Source: Aquimarina amphilecti
GTDB taxonomy: Bacteria; Bacteroidota; Bacteroidia; Flavobacteriales; Flavobacteriaceae
Assembly: GCF_900109375.1 (NCBI RefSeq)
Contig: NZ_FOAB01000009.1
Coordinates: 121,025 to 185,024 of the forward strand
Length of the DNA stretch: 64,000 bases
Direction of reading: 5' to 3'
Shown here: positions 9,173 through 17,803 of the stretch, piece after piece
How positions within the stretch are numbered: position 1 is the stretch's first letter
How the letters are laid out: every line of letters begins with the position of its first letter
Position numbers and translations under genes: made by a program
Notes under the pieces: model-generated
Database searches by the model: none
Told to the model about the DNA's origin: nothing
What the model saw: the letters and a program-made list of their open reading frames with translations, nothing else

Positions 9173-10948
9173 TTAAATTCTAGCTTGATAGGTGTATAAA
9201 TCAAAATACCTTCCTTCAGCCTGGATAAGTTCTTCGTGAGTTCCTCTTTCTGCGATACCTCCTGATTCAATAACTAAAATTTGATCAGCTTTTTTGATAG
9301 TACTTAATCGATGAGCTATGACGAATGTCGTACGACCTTTCATTAATTCGTTTAAACTTTTTTGAATTAGTGCTTCACTTTCTGTATCTAAATTAGAGGT
9401 AGCTTCATCTAAAATGATAATCTTAGGATCTGCTAGAATTGCTCGTGCTATTGCTATTCTTTGGCGTTGTCCACCAGATAGTTTTACTCCACGTTCTCCA
9501 ATTAAGGTATCCAGACCATCATCAAACCGATCCGTAAATTCATTTACATATGCCGCTTTTACAGCTCGTTGTAATTGATCTTCGTTTGCATCAGGTCTAG
9601 GGAATAAAATATTCTCTTTGATGGTACCTTCAAACAAAAATTCATCCTGTAATACAACACCTAAATTGCGACGATAACTGCTAAGGTTAACTTTTGAAAT
9701 ATCGTGACTATCTATTGTAATAAGACCAGATTCCGGATTAAGGAAAGTAGCAGATAAACCGGCTATTGTTGATTTACCAGAACCGGAGCTTCCGACTAAA
9801 GCAGTAACGGTTCCTGAGGATGCTCTAAAGCTAATATTATGTAATACTTCTTTTCCTTCTTCGTATGAAAAGGATACATTATCGAAAATAATATCTCCCC
9901 TCATATTTTCGAGTTTAATCGTTCGATTTTTTTGATCTTCTTCAGGTTCCATGTTCATTAACTCTTCCGTTCTATCTAAACCTGCTAATGCCTCCGTAAG
10001 TTGAGATCCTATGTTACTCATTTGCACGATAGGAGCAATCATAAATGCTAAATACATAGTGAAAGATAGAAATTGACCAGCGGTCATGGTTCCTTCCATC
10101 ATATAATAACCACCGATACCCATAATTCCTGTAGAAGCAATACCTGCTAATAGAAAAGTGGAAGAGCTTGTCATAAGTGCAGTAGCAGTTAAACTCTTTT
10201 TTACATTTTGAAATAAACGATCTACACCTTCTTCAAAAACTTTACTTTCTTGTTCTTCTGCACCAAAACCTTTAATTACTCGTACTCCGGCAAGTGTTTC
10301 CGTTAATCTTCCTTTTACTTCAGCATTAATAACACCTCTTTTTCTAAAAATTGGGCGGATATATTTAAACGCTTTTAAAGCTACAATACCAAATAAAGTT
10401 ATAGGAATAAGAACAAACAGAGTCATCCATCCGTTGATATCAATAAGTAATACTACAGATACAATGGCTGTAAATATACCACCAACTAATTGAACTAAAC
10501 CAGTTCCTATTAAATTACGAACACCTTCTACATCACTCATAATCCTGGATACTAAAGCACCCGATTTTGTGTTGTCGAAAAAACTGATAGGCAAGGAGAG
10601 TACTTTTTTCTGAACTTGTGCTCTAAGTTCAGAAATTAAAAATTGAGCCTGTACACTTAGAACTCGAGTTAATAAAAATGATGTAGTCGCCTGGATTAAT
10701 ATTGCAGATCCGACAATGATTAATAGTTCATACAATTGTCCCATATCTTTGCTTGGTACAACATCATCTAATAAAGTTTTACTTTTCCAGGGTAATATTA
10801 AACCAGCAACTCTATTAAAAAAAATTAAAATTAACCCTACAAAAACTAAACCACGTCTTGGCCAAATAATTGTTTTAAAAGCCTGTAAAATGGTAACTTT
10901 TGGTTTCTTTTTGTCTTTTGAAATGTGACTGTTTTGGAATTCTCTCAT
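9173..10948 (-). CDS. ABC exporter with fused permease and ATPase (MsbA/LmrA-like)
   Basis: This 591-residue half-transporter has a six-helix transmembrane domain (about 30-325) and a nucleotide-binding domain with Walker A GSSGSGKST, signature LSGGQRQR, Walker B IIILDEATSNLD and switch His in VIAHRLST. It works as a dimer in the inner membrane and exports lipids, drugs or peptides. No N-terminal C39 peptidase domain is present, so it is not a typical exporter for double-glycine leader peptides. It begins three bases after the metallo-beta-lactamase gene and is the last gene of a five-gene minus-strand run. Confidence 0.93.
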   Translation of the reverse strand: MREFQNSHISKDKKKPKVTILQAFKTIIWPRRGLVFVGLILIFFNRVAGLILPWKSKTLLDDVVPSKDMGQLYELLIIVGSAILIQATTSFLLTRVLSVQAQFLISELRAQVQKKVLSLPISFFDNTKSGALVSRIMSDVEGVRNLIGTGLVQLVGGIFTAIVSVVLLIDINGWMTLFVLIPITLFGIVALKAFKYIRPIFRKRGVINAEVKGRLTETLAGVRVIKGFGAEEQESKVFEEGVDRLFQNVKKSLTATALMTSSSTFLLAGIASTGIMGIGGYYMMEGTMTAGQFLSFTMYLAFMIAPIVQMSNIGSQLTEALAGLDRTEELMNMEPEEDQKNRTIKLENMRGDIIFDNVSFSYEEGKEVLHNISFRASSGTVTALVGSSGSGKSTIAGLSATFLNPESGLITIDSHDISKVNLSSYRRNLGVVLQDEFLFEGTIKENILFPRPDANEDQLQRAVKAAYVNEFTDRFDDGLDTLIGERGVKLSGGQRQRIAIARAILADPKIIILDEATSNLDTESEALIQKSLNELMKGRTTFVIAHRLSTIKKADQILVIESGGIAERGTHEELIQAEGRYFDLYTYQARI

Positions 10949-10951
10949 AAG

Positions 10952-11701
10952 TTAGTTTTCGGCATTAAAAAGGGAAATAGTATAGTTCAATAGGCTTTGA
11001 TCTCCATAAGAACCATGTCCGGGAATTACAACTTCTAGATCAGGGTATGCTTTTTTTATTTTGCGCACAGTATTTGACCATTCCAAAACGTTAGCATCCA
11101 GAAGGTTTCCTTTCGAAGCTTTTAAGCTTTTTATCATACATCCACCAAAAAGAATTTGATCTTCAGGAAAATAGGAAACGATATTATCTTTGCTATGCGC
11201 TTCACCAAAAAAGGTGTTTACAATTTTTTTGTCACCAAGATTAATCACGAATTCGTTTTCAAAAATTTCATCTGGCCGATCATACTTTTTTTCTTGCATT
11301 AAATGGGCGGTCTTTTGCGAAGCGATAGATGGGATATTATACTTCTTAAAAATATCCATCCCTTCATTACAATCTCTATGAAAGTGATTAAAGACAACTC
11401 CCTTTATTGTTGTGTTTTTTTCTTTTTGTAGCCAGTTTATTAATTGTTTAGAAGCAACGTCATTAGCAGGAGTATCAAATACGTATGCTTCGTCATCATT
11501 TATGAATATAAAGCCATTGCTATCATATTGCTTGCCATTATCTAGAAAAATTTTAGAAATATGAACATAGCTATGGTCGTTTATTTTAGCAAGCTTTAAG
11601 TTATCAGAAACTTTTATTAGATCCCCTTCTTCTTTAGGCTTACAGGACATAATAAATACAAGTAATATATAAGTGATCGATTTTATATGCTGTCTAGTCA
11701 T
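10952..11701 (-). CDS. Subclass B1 metallo-beta-lactamase, predicted lipoprotein
   Basis: The 249-residue protein starts with a lipobox (VFIMSC, Cys20). It keeps every subclass B1 zinc ligand: H106-F-H108-R-D110, His169 in GEAHS, Cys188 in FGGCMIKS with Lys191, and His229 in PGHG. The surrounding B1 landmarks GNLLDANVLEW and the C-terminal helix after SYGDQSLLNYTI also fit. B1 enzymes hydrolyse most beta-lactams including carbapenems, but environmental members may have other activity or be weak. It lies between a YdjM-like gene (4-base gap) and the ABC exporter (3-base gap), so it is co-transcribed rather than carried on an obvious mobile element. Confidence 0.9.
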   Translation of the reverse strand: MTRQHIKSITYILLVFIMSCKPKEEGDLIKVSDNLKLAKINDHSYVHISKIFLDNGKQYDSNGFIFINDDEAYVFDTPANDVASKQLINWLQKEKNTTIKGVVFNHFHRDCNEGMDIFKKYNIPSIASQKTAHLMQEKKYDRPDEIFENEFVINLGDKKIVNTFFGEAHSKDNIVSYFPEDQILFGGCMIKSLKASKGNLLDANVLEWSNTVRKIKKAYPDLEVVIPGHGSYGDQSLLNYTISLFNAEN

Positions 11702-11705
11702 ATAT

Positions 11706-12245
11706 TTAAAAGGACTTTTTTCTTTTTAAAAAACGCATAGCTAATATATAAATACCTGACGGAATTCCGATCCATACTAATTCACTTAACAATACTTTAA
11801 TGCCCCAAGTACTAAAGAATTTACTAGCTCCAATGGGTGACACTTGTATCGGTTTCCATGGAAAAAAGTATCTTGTATTATTAAAAGGTGAAAAGAAAGC
11901 TATACCTAAACCACCAGAGGTCATAGCATCCAAAATTCCATGTGAAGCAGTACAAATAGTAAAATAGAGTATAAGAAATATTCCAGTTCTGGAGTTTAGT
12001 TTTTTATTATAAAATAGTACTGTTATTAAAATGCCAAGGATTAATGCAAATACAAGTGAATGGGAAAACCCTCGATGCCCCCAAAAATCTTCATAGGCTA
12101 TTCCGAATTTAAAACCAACTACATCAGCGTCCGGGAGTATAGCGCAGAGCATACCTAATCCCCAAAGCTTAAATGTTCCTAATTCTTTATTGAAACTTTT
12201 TCCAAAAGCATAGGCTGTTAATGCATGTCCAAATACTGAAGCCAT
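11706..12245 (-). CDS. YdjM-like membrane-bound metal-dependent hydrolase family protein (PF04307)
   Basis: The 179-residue protein has the family layout: an N-terminal AxxFGHALTAYAFG, an Asp/His cluster LPDADVVGF and WGHRGFSHSL, a second His segment in ASHGILDAMTSGG, and about four membrane helices. Members are annotated as inner-membrane putative hydrolases; E. coli YdjM is LexA-regulated, but nothing here suggests SOS control. The substrate is unknown. Spacing of 4 and 8 bases to its neighbours places it inside the operon. Confidence 0.85.
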   Translation of the reverse strand: MASVFGHALTAYAFGKSFNKELGTFKLWGLGMLCAILPDADVVGFKFGIAYEDFWGHRGFSHSLVFALILGILITVLFYNKKLNSRTGIFLILYFTICTASHGILDAMTSGGLGIAFFSPFNNTRYFFPWKPIQVSPIGASKFFSTWGIKVLLSELVWIGIPSGIYILAMRFLKRKKSF

Positions 12246-12253
12246 TAATCTAA

Positions 12254-12856
12254 TTATTCTAAATTATGAATTGTTTTTATGTTTCCAGAAATAGGTGAAA
12301 TAGATACTTTTTTTTCGTTTTCTAATACATAAAAAACATATAGACTATTTAATTCAATCAATTTTACTTTTTGCATATTTCCGTCAGTAAATTCAATTAA
12401 TTTATTGACTTTAAAATCACCATTTTTTATTTTGTTATTGATTTTATATCCCCCTCCTAGAGCATATCCTATATAAAATCCTAAAGTACCAATAATGATT
12501 ATTAAAAATTTTATGTATTGTAAAGAAGCATATCGTTTCTTTAGATTCAACTCTTTTTCTTTAGTGACTTCCTTTTTTAGGTTTTTTTTTATTCGTTTTT
12601 GCGACCACCATATAAATATTAGTATGAGTAAAATATAACTACCCATAAATAAAGGAATCTTAATATTTTCTGTTAGGATGACTATAGGGCTTAATAAAAT
12701 ATCAAATAGTGTAGAATATTTAATGATGTTTATTCCTAAAAAAGCATAGTAAATAGAATAACTTAATGTGCCTACTATTAATAAATATAGATAAGATAGG
12801 TATATGTATTCTTGGATGCTTCCTTTAAGAAAGGCGGTTTTTTTTAAGTTTTCCAT
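12254..12856 (-). CDS. Hypothetical membrane protein
   Basis: I do not recognise this 200-residue protein. It has three clear hydrophobic segments (about 18-40, 66-86 and 112-130), a lysine/glutamate-rich cytoplasmic-type linker between the second and third, and a soluble C-terminal part of about 65 residues beginning GGGYKINNKIKNGDF. It sits 24 bases after the DEAD-box helicase gene and 8 bases before the YdjM-like gene, so it is probably co-transcribed. The base composition matches the neighbours. Confidence 0.7.
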   Translation of the reverse strand: MENLKKTAFLKGSIQEYIYLSYLYLLIVGTLSYSIYYAFLGINIIKYSTLFDILLSPIVILTENIKIPLFMGSYILLILIFIWWSQKRIKKNLKKEVTKEKELNLKKRYASLQYIKFLIIIIGTLGFYIGYALGGGYKINNKIKNGDFKVNKLIEFTDGNMQKVKLIELNSLYVFYVLENEKKVSISPISGNIKTIHNLE

Positions 12857-12880
12857 AAATTTATGTTATCTTAAAATTTA

Positions 12881-14239
12881 TTATTTTTTCTTTTTTTTAT
12901 GTTTTAGGTTAAAAGTTTTATCTCCCTTAGTTTTTGGTTTTTTGTATTTCTTTTTGATTTCTCTTTTATACTTTCCTCCTAAATTGACTTTACTGTTTTT
13001 TGCGGATTTTTCATGAAATGCAGCGCCAGCTTCATCATCATTAGGACGTTTGTGAGGATTGTATATTTCTTTAACCTTAGGTTGCTCTTCTGGAGTTAGT
13101 TGATCGGATATTTCTATCGAATCAGGAAGAGGTAGTTGTGCTATTTGCATCTCCATTAACCCTTCAATTGCATCTAAGAACTCTTCTTCTTTTTCTGTAG
13201 TAAGAACAAAGGAAACTCCTTCTTTTTCTGCTCTACCAGTTCTACCAATTCTATGCATATAGTTTTCTGGATATTCAGGCGTATCTAGGTTGATTACTTG
13301 GCTCACGTTTTCAATATCCAATCCTCTGGCCATTACATCCGTAGCAATAAGAATTCTGTTTTCACCTTTTCTAAATTGCTCAATACTTCTCAATCGGTAA
13401 TTCTGAGTTTTATTAGAGTGTATGATACAAATTTCTTCTTTGTATTTTTTCTCTAATGCTTCGAATAAACGATCAGCTATCTTCTTGTAACCAACAAATA
13501 TCAATGTTTTATGATAAGTTTCTTTATCAGCTAATAAGTGTTCTAGTAGGTTTACTTTAGTGTAAAAATTGGGAACTTTATAACCAAATTGTTGGATGTT
13601 TTCTAAAGGAGTACCACTTTTAGCTACAGATATTCTGTTCGGGTTTCTAAATATTTCAGAAATCATTTTATCTACTTCCTCTGTCATAGTAGCAGAGAAC
13701 ATGATATTTTGACGTTGTTGAGGTAGAATGTCGAAAATATTCATTAATTGATGTCTAAAACCAAGATCTAGCATAACATCTACTTCATCAATCACGATTT
13801 TTTGAATTGATTTGAGTTGAAGTGCTCTACTAACTGCTAAGTCATATAAACGACCTGGTGTTGCTACTACTATATCTAACCCTTCTGATACCGCTTGTTT
13901 TTGAGTATTAATATTTGTTCCTCCATAAACTCCAGTAACTCGTAAATTAATATATGTAGAAAGTTTTTCAATTTCATCAACTACCTGTACTACTAATTCT
14001 CTGGTTGGAACTAATACTAGAACTCTGGGGTTTTGTTGTACCGAATATTTGAGCATTCTCAGAATTGGTAACATATAGGCATACGTTTTACCAGTTCCTG
14101 TTTGTGCAATTCCCACAACATCTTTTCCAGACATCACTACAGAAAAAGCTTGTTCCTGAATCGGAGTGGGTGTTTTAAACTCCAAGTCGTCAAGCGCATT
14201 GAGGAGTTGTGTACTTAAATTTAGATCTCTAAAAGTCAC
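12881..14239 (-). CDS. DEAD-box ATP-dependent RNA helicase (RhlE-like)
   Basis: The helicase has two RecA-like domains: Q-motif region FKTPTPIQEQAF, Walker A AQTGTGKT, PTREL, motif II written DEVD instead of DEAD, SAT, then ARGLDI and HRIGRTGRAEKEG. The C-terminus (about 400-452) is a lysine-rich tail ending HKKKKK, typical for RNA binding. It unwinds RNA in ribosome assembly or mRNA decay in the cytoplasm. The DEVD variant keeps the catalytic Asp-Glu pair, so activity is expected. Its AT-rich leader separates it from the divergent yciO gene, and it may head the five-gene minus-strand run. Confidence 0.93.
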   Translation of the reverse strand: MTFRDLNLSTQLLNALDDLEFKTPTPIQEQAFSVVMSGKDVVGIAQTGTGKTYAYMLPILRMLKYSVQQNPRVLVLVPTRELVVQVVDEIEKLSTYINLRVTGVYGGTNINTQKQAVSEGLDIVVATPGRLYDLAVSRALQLKSIQKIVIDEVDVMLDLGFRHQLMNIFDILPQQRQNIMFSATMTEEVDKMISEIFRNPNRISVAKSGTPLENIQQFGYKVPNFYTKVNLLEHLLADKETYHKTLIFVGYKKIADRLFEALEKKYKEEICIIHSNKTQNYRLRSIEQFRKGENRILIATDVMARGLDIENVSQVINLDTPEYPENYMHRIGRTGRAEKEGVSFVLTTEKEEEFLDAIEGLMEMQIAQLPLPDSIEISDQLTPEEQPKVKEIYNPHKRPNDDEAGAAFHEKSAKNSKVNLGGKYKREIKKKYKKPKTKGDKTFNLKHKKKKK

Positions 14240-14443
14240 TATTATACTAATTTTATATGCGAAAGTAATTTATTTGATATCAATAAATAAGAATACCTGA
14301 ATAATATAATATTTTAAATATTAAAATTAGACTTAAAAATAAAGATTTTCGTACAAGAAGAATTAATGGATAGGTTAATAAATACAAGTATTCTGAAGTA
14401 ATGATTTCTTTTAAAACCGTATCTTTAGCTACTTTTCTATAAC

Positions 14444-15064
14444 ATGGCGGAACTAATAAAATTATATAACGAGAATCCTAATCCTCGTGAAGTGCAAAAG
14501 GTTGTTGATAGCCTAAGAAGTGGTGGATTGGTAATTTATCCTACGGATACAGTATATGGTTTAGGTTGTGATATTACGAATAATAGAGCTTTAGAGCGTA
14601 TTGCAAAAATTAAAGGAGTTAAGCTGGCTAAAGCGAACTTTTCATTTATTTGTAGTGATCTTAGCAATTTATCGGATTATGTAAAACAAATAGATAATAG
14701 CACATTTAAATTGTTAAAGCGAACACTTCCAGGTCCTTATACATATATACTTCCCGGAAGTAATAACTTGCCTACAGTTTTTAAAAAGAAAAGAACCGTT
14801 GGGATTAGAGTTCCAGATAATAATATTTGTAAAGCTATAGTAGAAAATTTGGGGAATCCTATAGTTTCGACTTCCATTTATGATGAAGATGAGGTTATAG
14901 AGTATACTACTGATCCAGAATTAATTCTAGAAAAATGGGATAACCTTGTGGATGTTGTAATAGATGGAGGATATGGTGGTAATTTGGCTTCTACCGTTAT
15001 AGATCTTACCAGTGGGGAGCCTGTTCTTGTCCGTGAAGGAAAAGGAGCAATTGATATTATTTAA
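14444..15064 (+). CDS. yciO: YciO-type Sua5/YciO/YrdC family protein
   Basis: The 206-residue protein has the YrdC-domain opening SLRSGGLVIYPTDTVYGLGCD. It then follows the YciO subgroup rather than TsaC: NFSFICSDLSNLSDY, PGPYTYIL, KRTVGIRVPDN and the ending TVIDLTSGEPVLVREG. The family makes L-threonylcarbamoyl-AMP for tRNA t6A; YciO proteins have been reported as weak or functionally uncertain relatives. It is a single gene, convergent with the AraC regulator and overlapping its stop codon by four bases. Confidence 0.88.
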   Translation: MAELIKLYNENPNPREVQKVVDSLRSGGLVIYPTDTVYGLGCDITNNRALERIAKIKGVKLAKANFSFICSDLSNLSDYVKQIDNSTFKLLKRTLPGPYTYILPGSNNLPTVFKKKRTVGIRVPDNNICKAIVENLGNPIVSTSIYDEDEVIEYTTDPELILEKWDNLVDVVIDGGYGGNLASTVIDLTSGEPVLVREGKGAIDII

Positions 15065-15936
15065 GAAACTACATATTTTAATTCGTTTCTATAGGTACTA
15101 GGAGTTTTTCCAGAGAATTGTTTAAAAAGTTTATTGAAGTGTGAAAAATTACTAAATCCACTTTCATAGCAGATATCAGTAATACTGGTTTGTTTTTCGT
15201 GTAATAATTTTGCTGCATGTACTAACCTATATTCATTTACAAATTGAATAAAGGTTTTCCCTGTGTTTTTTTTAAAGTATCTACAGAATCCAGGAACACT
15301 CATACTTACTTTATCGGCAATTTCTTCTAATGGAATTGGTCTAGTGAATTCTTCTTGAACAAAATTAAAAATAAGATTGATCCGATTATTATCCTGTAAC
15401 GAGGTTTCAATCACAAAACCTTCTGCGTTCAGGATAGAATAATCCTTTGTCTGCTGCATTTCTTTAAAAACTTTCAATATTCCTAATAACCTATCAAATG
15501 GGTCTAACATTCCTAACGCTTCAATACGAGCTCCAATTCTACGTTTAGTATCACCATGAAATACAATACCCTTTTTTGCTTGCTCTAATAATTGATTAAC
15601 CCCAGTCATTTCCGGAATATTGAAAAAAGAATTACCTAAAAAATCAGGTAACATCTGTATAATAGTTTCACTTTTATTTAAAGTGAGGCTATCCGTAAAA
15701 CCACAATGGGGTAAATTGGAACCAATAAGCATTAATGCTCCATTTCTGTAATACGACATATGACTACCTATTTGACGTTTTCCTGTACCTCCATTAACGT
15801 ATACAATTTCTATCTCTGGATGGTAATGCCAAATAGGAGCTTTATTCATTTTTTCTTGAGAGAAATTTTCATAAAAAAATGAGCTGCCAAATTCAGGAAC
15901 AATTTTTTCTAAAGAAGGTTTAATACTTTTTTTCAT
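15061..15936 (-). CDS. AraC-family transcriptional regulator with cupin sensor
   Basis: The N-terminal half holds a cupin-like pocket (HYHPEIEIVYVNGGTGKRQIGSH, with the metal- or sugar-binding style HxHPE). The C-terminal 100 residues form two helix-turn-helix units, including MSVPGFCRYFKKNTGKTF and DICYESGFSNFSHFNKLFKQ, ending GKTPSTYRNEL. Regulators of this type respond to sugars or other small molecules. It is monocistronic, with no obvious target beside it; its promoter region faces the secreted protein gene at 16165, which could be a target. That link is inference. Confidence 0.92.
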   Translation of the reverse strand: MKKSIKPSLEKIVPEFGSSFFYENFSQEKMNKAPIWHYHPEIEIVYVNGGTGKRQIGSHMSYYRNGALMLIGSNLPHCGFTDSLTLNKSETIIQMLPDFLGNSFFNIPEMTGVNQLLEQAKKGIVFHGDTKRRIGARIEALGMLDPFDRLLGILKVFKEMQQTKDYSILNAEGFVIETSLQDNNRINLIFNFVQEEFTRPIPLEEIADKVSMSVPGFCRYFKKNTGKTFIQFVNEYRLVHAAKLLHEKQTSITDICYESGFSNFSHFNKLFKQFSGKTPSTYRNELKYVVS

Positions 15937-16119
15937 TTTGAGGGAATTTTCTCTATATAATATAATTGTAAATATAAGATATTTAAACTATTAATTAAAT
16001 GTTAAATTGATTGAATCGTATGTTAAATTATCTTCCGTAAGGTTTCTGAGTAGCTTTACATGTTAATATAGAACATATATATGCAAATATAGATGTATTT
16101 ATACACATAATCTCTGTGC

Positions 16120-16127
16120 TATATTTG
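16120..16127 (+). promoter_or_regulatory. -7 promoter box TATATTTG
   Basis: A perfect TAnnTTTG box lies 37 bases before the ATG of the secreted protein gene at 16165. A clear TTG at -33 is not visible. Confidence 0.55.
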
Positions 16128-16164
16128 CAGTGTAAAATATTAACAACAACAAAAACCTTAAGTT

Positions 16165-16749
16165 ATGAAAAGAGTTATTAACCTATGTTTGATTGCATTA
16201 GTAATCATTACAAGCAGCATCGCTAACGCGGCAGGAAGAGTTTCAGTTGAGATCACTAATTCGTCTATGGTTAATGTATCATTGACAGAAGTTGTAAAAG
16301 GAGAGAAGTTATTCCTTAAGGATTATCACGGTGAAGTATTATTCAATGTTACTTTAGAGGCAACTCCAAGTTATCAGAAATATTTTAACCTAGGTAATGT
16401 GCCAGACGGAATATATTTTGTAGAAACAGAAGCTGAATATGAGATAAAAGTGACCCCTTTATTAAAAAATAAACAAGGAGTTTCATTAGTCAATACTTCT
16501 GCAGTAACCGTATTTAAACCATTAGTACAAGCAGAAAACAGATTTATCAAAGTAATGTTTAATAATACTGAAAAATCACCAGTTAATCTTACTATTTACG
16601 ATAATGATTTTAGAGTATTAGAAGAAGTAATAGGAAATGAAGAAGATGTATTAAAAAGAACGTATGATTTTTCTAAAATGCCTAAAGGAGAGTATCAGTT
16701 TTATTTCTCACTAAAGGACAGAACATTTATAAAGAAAGTTAGTATTTAA
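16165..16749 (+). CDS. Secreted beta-rich hypothetical protein
   Basis: The 194-residue protein has a clean signal peptide (MKRVINLCLIALVIITSSIA, cut near ANA). It contains two similar beta-rich halves, each ending in a GxYxFxxxL-like turn (NVPDGIYFVETE and KMPKGEYQFYFSL). This resembles the tail strands of T9SS sorting domains and Ig-like folds, but there is no NPxx start motif, so I do not call a T9SS tail. Function unknown. It has a good promoter upstream and a strong terminator downstream, so it is an independent unit. Confidence 0.8.
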   Translation: MKRVINLCLIALVIITSSIANAAGRVSVEITNSSMVNVSLTEVVKGEKLFLKDYHGEVLFNVTLEATPSYQKYFNLGNVPDGIYFVETEAEYEIKVTPLLKNKQGVSLVNTSAVTVFKPLVQAENRFIKVMFNNTEKSPVNLTIYDNDFRVLEEVIGNEEDVLKRTYDFSKMPKGEYQFYFSLKDRTFIKKVSI

Positions 16750-16776
16750 TTGTTTTATTATTAACTCAACCACTTG

Positions 16777-16806
16777 AAAAGCAGCACTAACCACGCTGCT
16801 TTTTTT
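16777..16806 (+). terminator. Rho-independent terminator
   Basis: AAAAGCAGC (16777-16785) pairs with GCTGCTTTT (16795-16803), and the T run continues to 16806. It ends the secreted protein unit. Confidence 0.92.
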
Positions 16807-16924
16807 ATTTTATAGATATTTTTTGGTTAAAATAGAACAGATATTAATCAATTTAGATGTTTTTATCTGGCAGTTTTAGGAATACCTTTAGTATATATAA
16901 ATGAATCAATAAAAATGAATAATT

Positions 16925-17056
16925 ATGAATAAAGTAGTAGAAGTTTATTTGGTCGTGGTAGCAATTTTTATAGTTTCTTTTTCTAATGCGGTTAATGATT
17001 TTTCAGTTAAAATAGAAGATTTTTCGATAGAAACGGATGAGTTTTTAAATGGATAA
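16925..17056 (+). CDS. Small secreted peptide, 43 residues
   Basis: This short reading frame encodes a signal-peptide-like start (MNKVVEVYLVVVAIFIVSFS, with NA following as a likely cleavage region). About 20 acidic residues follow, ending IETDEFLNG. The mature part would be strongly negative. It lies 18 bases before the stop codon of the convergent LytTR regulator and follows the terminator of the secreted protein gene. Nothing else proves it is translated; the case rests on a coherent signal sequence and a clean stop. Function unknown. Confidence 0.5.
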   Translation: MNKVVEVYLVVVAIFIVSFSNAVNDFSVKIEDFSIETDEFLNG

Positions 17057-17074
17057 CATTTAGTTTCCTTTTTT

Positions 17075-17803
17075 TTAAAAGTACCCAAGAGTTTCTTTAA
17101 CAGATTCTCTGTAGTTTCTTCCTACGGGAATTTTGATTCCTTTGATTTCAATTTCTGTAGTAGAAAAAGCTTGGATATTATCAATTGCAACGATAAAAGA
17201 TCTATGTACTCTCAGAAATTTTTTGCTAGGAAGTGTACTTTCTATGCTACTAATGCCTTTGTAAGCAATAATTTCTCGATCGGAGGTTTTAATTTTAATG
17301 TAGTTCTTTAGACTTTCGATAAAAAAAATATCTTTTAAAAAAATTTTTTGCATTTTCTTCTCAACCTTAAGGTATATAAAAACGTCTTGATAATCTATTT
17401 CTTCAGTATTGGTAGTTACGGGTGGAATACTATTAGTTGTATCTAAAAGTTTTAAAACTTTATTAATTGATTTTAGGAATCGTGAAAATTCTATAGGTTT
17501 AAGTAAGTAATCAATGGCTTCTAGATTAAAAGCATCTACCGCATAATCGCTATATGCTGTTGTAAAAATGACTTGTGTAGAAGGGGATAGGTCTTTTAAA
17601 AAATCTATTCCATTTAATTCTGGCATTTGGATATCTAGAAAAATTAAATCTATATTTTTATTAGTTATTATATTAAAAGCTTCCAATGCATTAGCACAAG
17701 AATCAATAAGTTCTAGATGATTAATTCTAGAAATATAATTTTCAATGATTTCTCTAGCTAATGGTTCATCATCAACAATAAGGCATTTTATTCTGTTATT
17801 CAT
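17075..17803 (-). CDS. LytTR-family response regulator
   Basis: The receiver domain (1-120) has the acidic pair in CLIVDDEPLARE, the phospho-acceptor Asp57 in LIFLDIQMPELNG, and the conserved Lys in YLLKPIEF. A LytTR DNA-binding domain follows (about 140-240), with FLRVHRSFIVAI and the ending VGRNYRES. I place the start at the ATG at 17803, which overlaps the kinase stop by eight bases (ATGAATAA); a TTG at 17821 would add six residues inside the kinase gene. It is the output half of the two-component system with the upstream kinase. Confidence 0.93.
   Translation of the reverse strand: MNNRIKCLIVDDEPLAREIIENYISRINHLELIDSCANALEAFNIITNKNIDLIFLDIQMPELNGIDFLKDLSPSTQVIFTTAYSDYAVDAFNLEAIDYLLKPIEFSRFLKSINKVLKLLDTTNSIPPVTTNTEEIDYQDVFIYLKVEKKMQKIFLKDIFFIESLKNYIKIKTSDREIIAYKGISSIESTLPSKKFLRVHRSFIVAIDNIQAFSTTEIEIKGIKIPVGRNYRESVKETLGYF

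Noticed and set aside
9173..10948. ABC exporter as the exporter for the double-glycine peptides
   Set aside because: It has no N-terminal C39 peptidase domain and lies about 51 kb away beside unrelated genes.
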